Shown here: positions 59,854 through 64,000 of the stretch, in pieces
How the letters are laid out: each line of letters begins with the position of its first letter
How positions within the stretch are numbered: the stretch's first letter is position 1
DNA from: DASRLE01 sp963825315
Lineage (GTDB): Bacteria > Verrucomicrobiota > Verrucomicrobiia > Limisphaerales > Palsa-1400
Direction of reading: 5' to 3'
Length of the DNA stretch: 64,000 nt
Assembly: GCA_963825315.1 (NCBI GenBank)
Contig: CAWGST010000001.1
Location: 2,108,001-2,172,000 of the forward strand
The notes under the pieces: generated by a model
Told to the model about the DNA's origin: nothing
What the model saw: only the letters and a program-made list of their open reading frames with translations
Database searches by the model: none
Position numbers and translations under genes: made by a program

Positions 59854-62800
59854 ATGAAACACCTGAAATCATTCGAAACACTGGGGGCCATCGCGGCTGC
59901 GTTGGCTGTCCTGTCATTGGCTGCCGCAAAAACGTCGGCCCAAACGCCGGAAATCATGGCCGGCTGGACGACCACCTCGCTGGCCGCCGGCGGAGGAGCG
60001 CCACCGGCCTCTTTTGCGCCCACGACTTCCGACCCCAACCTGATAATCGGCCCCCTGAACAAAGGGTCCGGCATTGGCGCCATTACCACTGCAAATGTAT
60101 ATGGAGGGAATGACTGGACTAATGCCGGCGTTGCCGATAGCGAGGCTAACTCAATTGCCAATGGCCTTTATATCACCTACTCCGTCCAGGCATCGGCCGG
60201 TTATAAAATTTCCTTCACCACGAACGTTCTTTATTATCATAATTCCGCCACCGGTCCCTGGACCGGGGCATTGCAGTACTCAACAGATGGCGTTAATTAT
60301 AATGATATCGCGTCTCTTGCCTATAGCACCATGCCGAACCCATCGGGCGTGGCCGCCACCAGCAGCCTGACCAACAACCTTTCAGGAATTGCATCACTGC
60401 AAAATGTCGGTTCGTCCACGATCAATTACTTTCGCATTGTGAACTGGGGCGCTTACAACACCGCCGGCACCTGGTATATCAATGACTCCAGCTCCATCCC
60501 CGCCACCACGCCCGACTTCCAGGTTATAGGCTACGTGACCTCCGCCGGCGTTGCGCCGCATAATCTCGTCGTATCGCCGTCAAGCATCACAACCAATGCG
60601 GGCGCCACGGTGGCTTTCACAGTAACTGCCAACGGCGATCCTCCAACCTATTCCTGGTATCAGGGTTCCGTCGCACCCGCGAACCTGCTTGCAGGTCAAA
60701 CCACCGCAACTCTGACGCTTAACGATGTCATCGAGGCGAACGCGGGAAGTTACTATGTGGTGCTTTCAAACGCGACGGGCAGGGCCACCAGCGCGCCTGT
60801 TTCGTTGACAGTCACTGATCCGGCCATCCTGGTCCAGCCGGCGAACACGTTCGGATTATTGGATGGAACGGTGCAATTTTCCGTGTCCGCCGCCGGCACT
60901 TCGTTGCGATACCAGTGGCATTATTCAGACGCCAATGGCGATGTCCTCGCTGCCGTCAGCCCCGGCGCGCAATCTTCCGGCTCCATCGCTTCCGGCGTCG
61001 CCGGCAGCGCGCTTGCGCTTGACAATCTCCAGCCCGCCGATGCCAATAATGATCCCGCTTGGTTTGTGGTGGTGGTCACTGGTTACAACGGCAACACGGT
61101 GACCAGCTCCCCGGCTGAACTGATCTCCGTGAACACCAGTGCGATGCTGGCGTTTTGGAATTTCAACGGCAGCGCGTTTAACAACAGCAATCCGCCTCCC
61201 TACATTGGCGTCGGCGCCGCTTCTTTAATCAGCCTCCCTCCTTTTGTGACAACCGTCGAAGATCCCTCAGATGGCGCCGGCCTCTTCTTCCCGTTCGGCC
61301 AGGACCTACCGAACAATTCCTGGGGCACGTCCAGCTATCCGGTGAGCGGGTCCAACAAGATGTGCGGCATCCAATTCAATGTCAGCACGGTCGGCGCTCA
61401 GAACATCAGTGTTTCCTATGACTCCCGCGTATCCTCCACTGCCAGCGATTACGAACGGCTGCAATACACCAGCGATGGAATAAGCTGGACTGATTTTCCG
61501 GCAAGTTCAACGTTTAACGGCGTATATGGCAGTGGCAACGGCGGCTTCCAGCCTTTCACGAACAACCTCACGGGGTTCCCGGGCGCGGACAATAACCCCA
61601 ACTTCGGCATCCGCATCGTGACGGAATGGCAAAGCACGGCCACTTATGGCATTTCGACCAATACAAACTATCTGGGCACGGCCAACAACTATACCTCGGG
61701 GGCCTCGGGGAACTTTGCGGCAGGCACGGTGACTTACGACATCGTCACCATCTGGGGCGATGCCATCACCAACACCTTCACGCCGCCGACCATCAGCGGC
61801 TTCGCAAACACAAACACACCCGACTACATTCCCATTACGCTCAATTTCACCGTGAGTGACTCCACAACGCCGCCGGATCAGCTTGCCTATTCCGCCGTGT
61901 CGTTCAGCCCGACGATCAGTTTTAACGCTGCGTTCGGAGGCGCCGGCGCGAACCGCACTTTGACTATTTCGCCCTTCCAGACTCCGGATTCGGTTGACAC
62001 CGGCCCGGTGCTTGTCACCGTGACCGATGGCAACGGATTTTCCGCGGCAACATGGTTTGATCTGACACTTACTTCGGAAAACCTGCCTCCGACCAATTCT
62101 CTTGCCTCGTTGGCATCAACTAATACTCTGGCAAACGCCCCGCTTGCGATTCCGTTCAAGGTTGCCGACGATCGCACCCCCGCCAACGGCCAGAGCTTCA
62201 CTTATTCCGCGAGTTCCGCCAATAACACAGTGGTGCCGGTGGCGAACATCGTTGTCCCCGGTCAAAGCCAGGGCAGCAATGCGACGGTCACCATCACTCC
62301 CGCCCTCAATCAGCTTGGAATGGCCCAGATCGGGGTCACCGTTGATGACAATGATTTGGTGGATCCTAAAAGCACAACCGCGACCATCTCATTCATGGTC
62401 AGGCCGAACACCAACATTGTTCTGATTGATTATTTCAATTATGACAACGGCGGCGCGCTGGACACGGTGTCCAGCGGCTTTTGGAACCATCTCAGCGGAC
62501 CCAAGGGACAAATGCAGGTTAGTCCCGCCTCGACTGGCGGTTATGTCACGGTTGATCAGGCGGACAACACGGAGAACTTGCAAGCCGCTTTGCTGGGCAG
62601 CCCTTACCTGACCAACAGTTCAGCGGTTTTGTATTCCAGCTTCATGGTCAACATGGATCCCTCGGGGATCCGCCAGGATGCCGGTCGCGAATGGCTCTTA
62701 CTTTGTGGTCTTCAACGATGGATCCGGCACCACCGGCGACTACGAATGCCGCGTGATTGCGGCCACCAATGGCGCAGCGCCGGGTTTTTACCGGCTCGGC

Positions 62801-63280
62801 ATTGACAACTGGGGCCCGGACGCGGCTGACGGGGAGGCGCAGATGTTTCCACAAGATCTGACTCCGGGCAGCAATTATGTCGTGGTCACGGAGCTGGCAT
62901 TGTCCAACGGCATCTCAAGTCTCTGGGTAAATCCCACCTGCGGCCAATCATCTCCCAGGGTGACGGATGCCACCACCGCCAACGCCGCCCTGGCCACCTT
63001 GTATAATATCTCTGATTTCGAACTCCGCGAATCAGGCACCTATGCAGGTTTGGTCCAGTTGAGCCGCCTCAAAGTCGGCACCACCTTCGACTCCGTATTC
63101 CCATCGCTGCAAATTCAGTCAAGTCCGCCAAATGTAGTCGTTAATTGGTCTGATCCCACCTTGGGCATCCAATCCGCAACAAACGTTGCCGGACCTTGGT
63201 CGCCTGTGACCGGAGCAACGCCTCCCTATACCATCAATTCCACCACTACCAGTGCAGTGTTCTTCCAGTTTGGACAGTAG
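59854..63280 (+). pseudogene. Large secreted Ig-like/lectin-like protein, frameshifted
   Basis: The first frame (59854-62805) has a signal peptide (LGAIAAALAVLSLAAAKTSA), a beta-rich region, an Ig-like domain (VVSPSSITTNAGATVAFTVTANGDPPTYSWYQG), a discoidin-like segment and fibronectin-like repeats, and runs off into RQDAGREWLLLCGLQ. The continuation in the next frame (62678-63280) reads NGSYFVVFNDGSGTTGDYECRVIAATNGAAPGFYRLGIDNW and ends with PNVVVNWSDPTLGIQSATNVAGPWSPVTGA, a C-terminal pattern shared by many Verrucomicrobia exoproteins. A one-base shift lies between about 62655 and 62680. Full length would be about 1,140 residues. Confidence 0.75.
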
Positions 63281-63305
63281 GATGGGTTAGCCAGCGATTC
63301 GACAG

Positions 63306-63329
63306 CGCGGGGCGCGAAAGCGCCCCGCG
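63306..63329 (+). terminator. GC-rich stem-loop after the secreted-protein gene
   Basis: CGCGGGGCGC (63306-63315) and GCGCCCCGCG (63320-63329) form a perfect 10-bp stem with a GAAA loop, 25 bases after the stop at 63280. No T-run follows. It probably ends or stabilises the transcript of the secreted-protein gene. Confidence 0.6.
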
Positions 63330-63617
63330 TTCCAACATAACTCCGTATTTGTTGGTTAACAGGAACGGGCGATGGCATCGGAACGGGCTATTGTGGCATC
63401 CAGACTTGGAACTCGCCGCTGCAATCAAGTGGGACTGGAAATTTCCGGTCGGCGCTGGGCTTCTGGGTTTCCCGGAAGCCCTTCGCATTTTCAGGGGGAC
63501 ACCTTCAATCCCCAGCTTTTCATTTCGCCCGCCGGACTCTGGCGGAACTTTTTGCCACGATGTCATACGCCCGATTCGGCTGAGTCGGGCGAAGCCCCTT
63601 GATGCCGACGGGCCCCG

Positions 63618-63728
63618 CTCATCACCACCGCCACCCCGCCCGTCACCAACGGCGTCCAAGTCACCCTTGCCGACGCCAACGCCATCCAGCCGCAAGAGTT
63701 CTACCAAATCGAGATTTCCCTGCCCTGA
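63618..63728 (+). pseudogene. C-terminal remnant of a secreted Ig-like protein
   Basis: The frame LITTATPPVTNGVQVTLADANAIQPQEFYQIEISLP, stopped by TGA at 63726-63728, looks like the end of a secreted repeat protein. It has no start codon and is preceded by a stop at 63600-63602. It is probably the leftover of a gene lost next to the large secreted protein. Confidence 0.4.
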
Positions 63729-63939
63729 TCCCTCTCAGGGAATGAAGAATTAAGAAGTCAGAATTTAGAAGTCCCGCCGTCGCCGCAGCCGCGATGGAGC
63801 GGCAAGGGACCGGGGACGGGATGGTGGGGTTGCTTTCATGTTTCTTAGTTCTTAATTCTCTTCAATCATCATCATCGGAAATAAAAATATGCGATGGCGC
63901 GGCACCCGTTTTTGCTCTTGTCCGCCTGGAAAAACAAAA

Positions 63940-63963
63940 CGCGCGGAGGTTTTCCTCCGCGCG
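63940..63963 (-). terminator. Rho-independent terminator for a minus-strand gene at the window edge
   Basis: CGCGCGGAGG and CCTCCGCGCG form a perfect 10-bp stem with a four-base loop. Reading the minus strand, it is followed by TTTTGTTTTT, the T-run of an intrinsic terminator. It should end a minus-strand gene that enters from beyond base 64000. Confidence 0.75.
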
Positions 63964-64000
63964 AATCGAAAGGACGGCAAGAACAGATTACTTCTTAAAG

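Larger units (their letters stand above)
63281..64000. other. Gene remnant and hairpin-rich 3' region
   Basis: No complete gene is visible. A fragment is described at 63618-63728. Two strong stem-loops occur, at 63306-63329 and 63940-63963. Between them lie AAGAATTAAGAAGTCAGAATT-type repeats (63743-63772, and again with TTCTTAATTC at 63849-63858). The far end may be the 3' end of a minus-strand gene: TAA on the minus strand at 63988-63990. Confidence 0.35.

Noticed and set aside
1..64000. CRISPR array
   Set aside because: No set of short identical direct repeats with unique spacers was seen; the nearest repeat region (29990-30760) is irregular and degenerate.

Overview
The window looks like chromosomal DNA of a soil or freshwater Verrucomicrobiota, probably near the Pedosphaera/Limisphaerales group. 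I infer this from protein types that are common there and rare together elsewhere: pseudopilins with an N-terminal FTLIELLVVIAIIAILAALL-type helix, right-handed beta-helix proteins, a Tat-exported Gfo/Idh/MocA oxidoreductase, a PQQ-type propeller, Sel1-repeat proteins, and hybrid kinases of the REC-HisKA-HATPase-REC type. No rRNA gene is present, so the placement is inference.

Layout. 1-1200: the 3' end of an RHS-type polymorphic toxin with small membrane and hypothetical genes behind it (candidate immunity). 1200-4900: a 21-bp inverted repeat, then a decaying minus-strand cluster (beta-helix protein and pseudopilin, both frameshifted, with an intact coiled-coil protein between them). 4938-5596: a VapBC-type toxin-antitoxin pair. 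5716-11369: a TPR protein, a porin, and sulfate ABC transporter genes (binding protein, CysT, CysW) with no cysA. 11648-14666: an island encoding a dCTP-deaminase-family protein, a GNAT-ASCH fusion and a divergent AbrB/MraZ-like protein. 14698-19436: gluconate-type permease, family-4 uracil-DNA glycosylase, DnaN and cysteine desulfurase. 19602-44895: respiratory complex I, nuoBCDE followed much later by nuoFGHIJKLMN. 45079-49502: DUF4062/RecG-like protein, ferredoxin, PQQ propeller, LysR regulator. 50033-56224: four consecutive phosphorelay genes. 56341-63280: glycosyltransferase, oxidoreductase, pseudopilin and a large, frameshifted secreted Ig-like protein. The window ends in a gene remnant and two strong hairpins.

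The main discovery is an integrative mobilizable element of about 11.1 kb (22543-33673) inserted into the 3' end of a tRNA-Gln(CTG) gene that lies antisense between nuoE and nuoF. It therefore splits the complex I operon. A 28-bp direct repeat (one mismatch) marks both ends, and eight copies of a YTGTGCGG motif cluster just inside the ends, as expected for integrase arm sites. The element carries a tyrosine integrase, two paralogous excisionase-like HTH proteins, a GIY-YIG protein, a tandem ribbon-helix-helix protein, a MobA/MobL relaxase with two translationally coupled small genes, a RepL-like replication protein, and two cargo genes: a SIR2-like protein and a secreted Sel1-repeat/trypsin-like protease. 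Four of its non-coding stretches are unusually structured: nested complementary arms near the left end, an array of perfect hairpins before the relaxase, two long stem-loops before the replication gene, and about 770 bp of degenerate repeats alternating G-runs with AT-rich blocks.

Reading limits: four or five apparent frameshifts (beta-helix protein, pseudopilin, the large Ig-like protein, possibly the 5' end of the first histidine kinase) may be true decay or sequence errors. Family names come from reading motifs, not from database searches.
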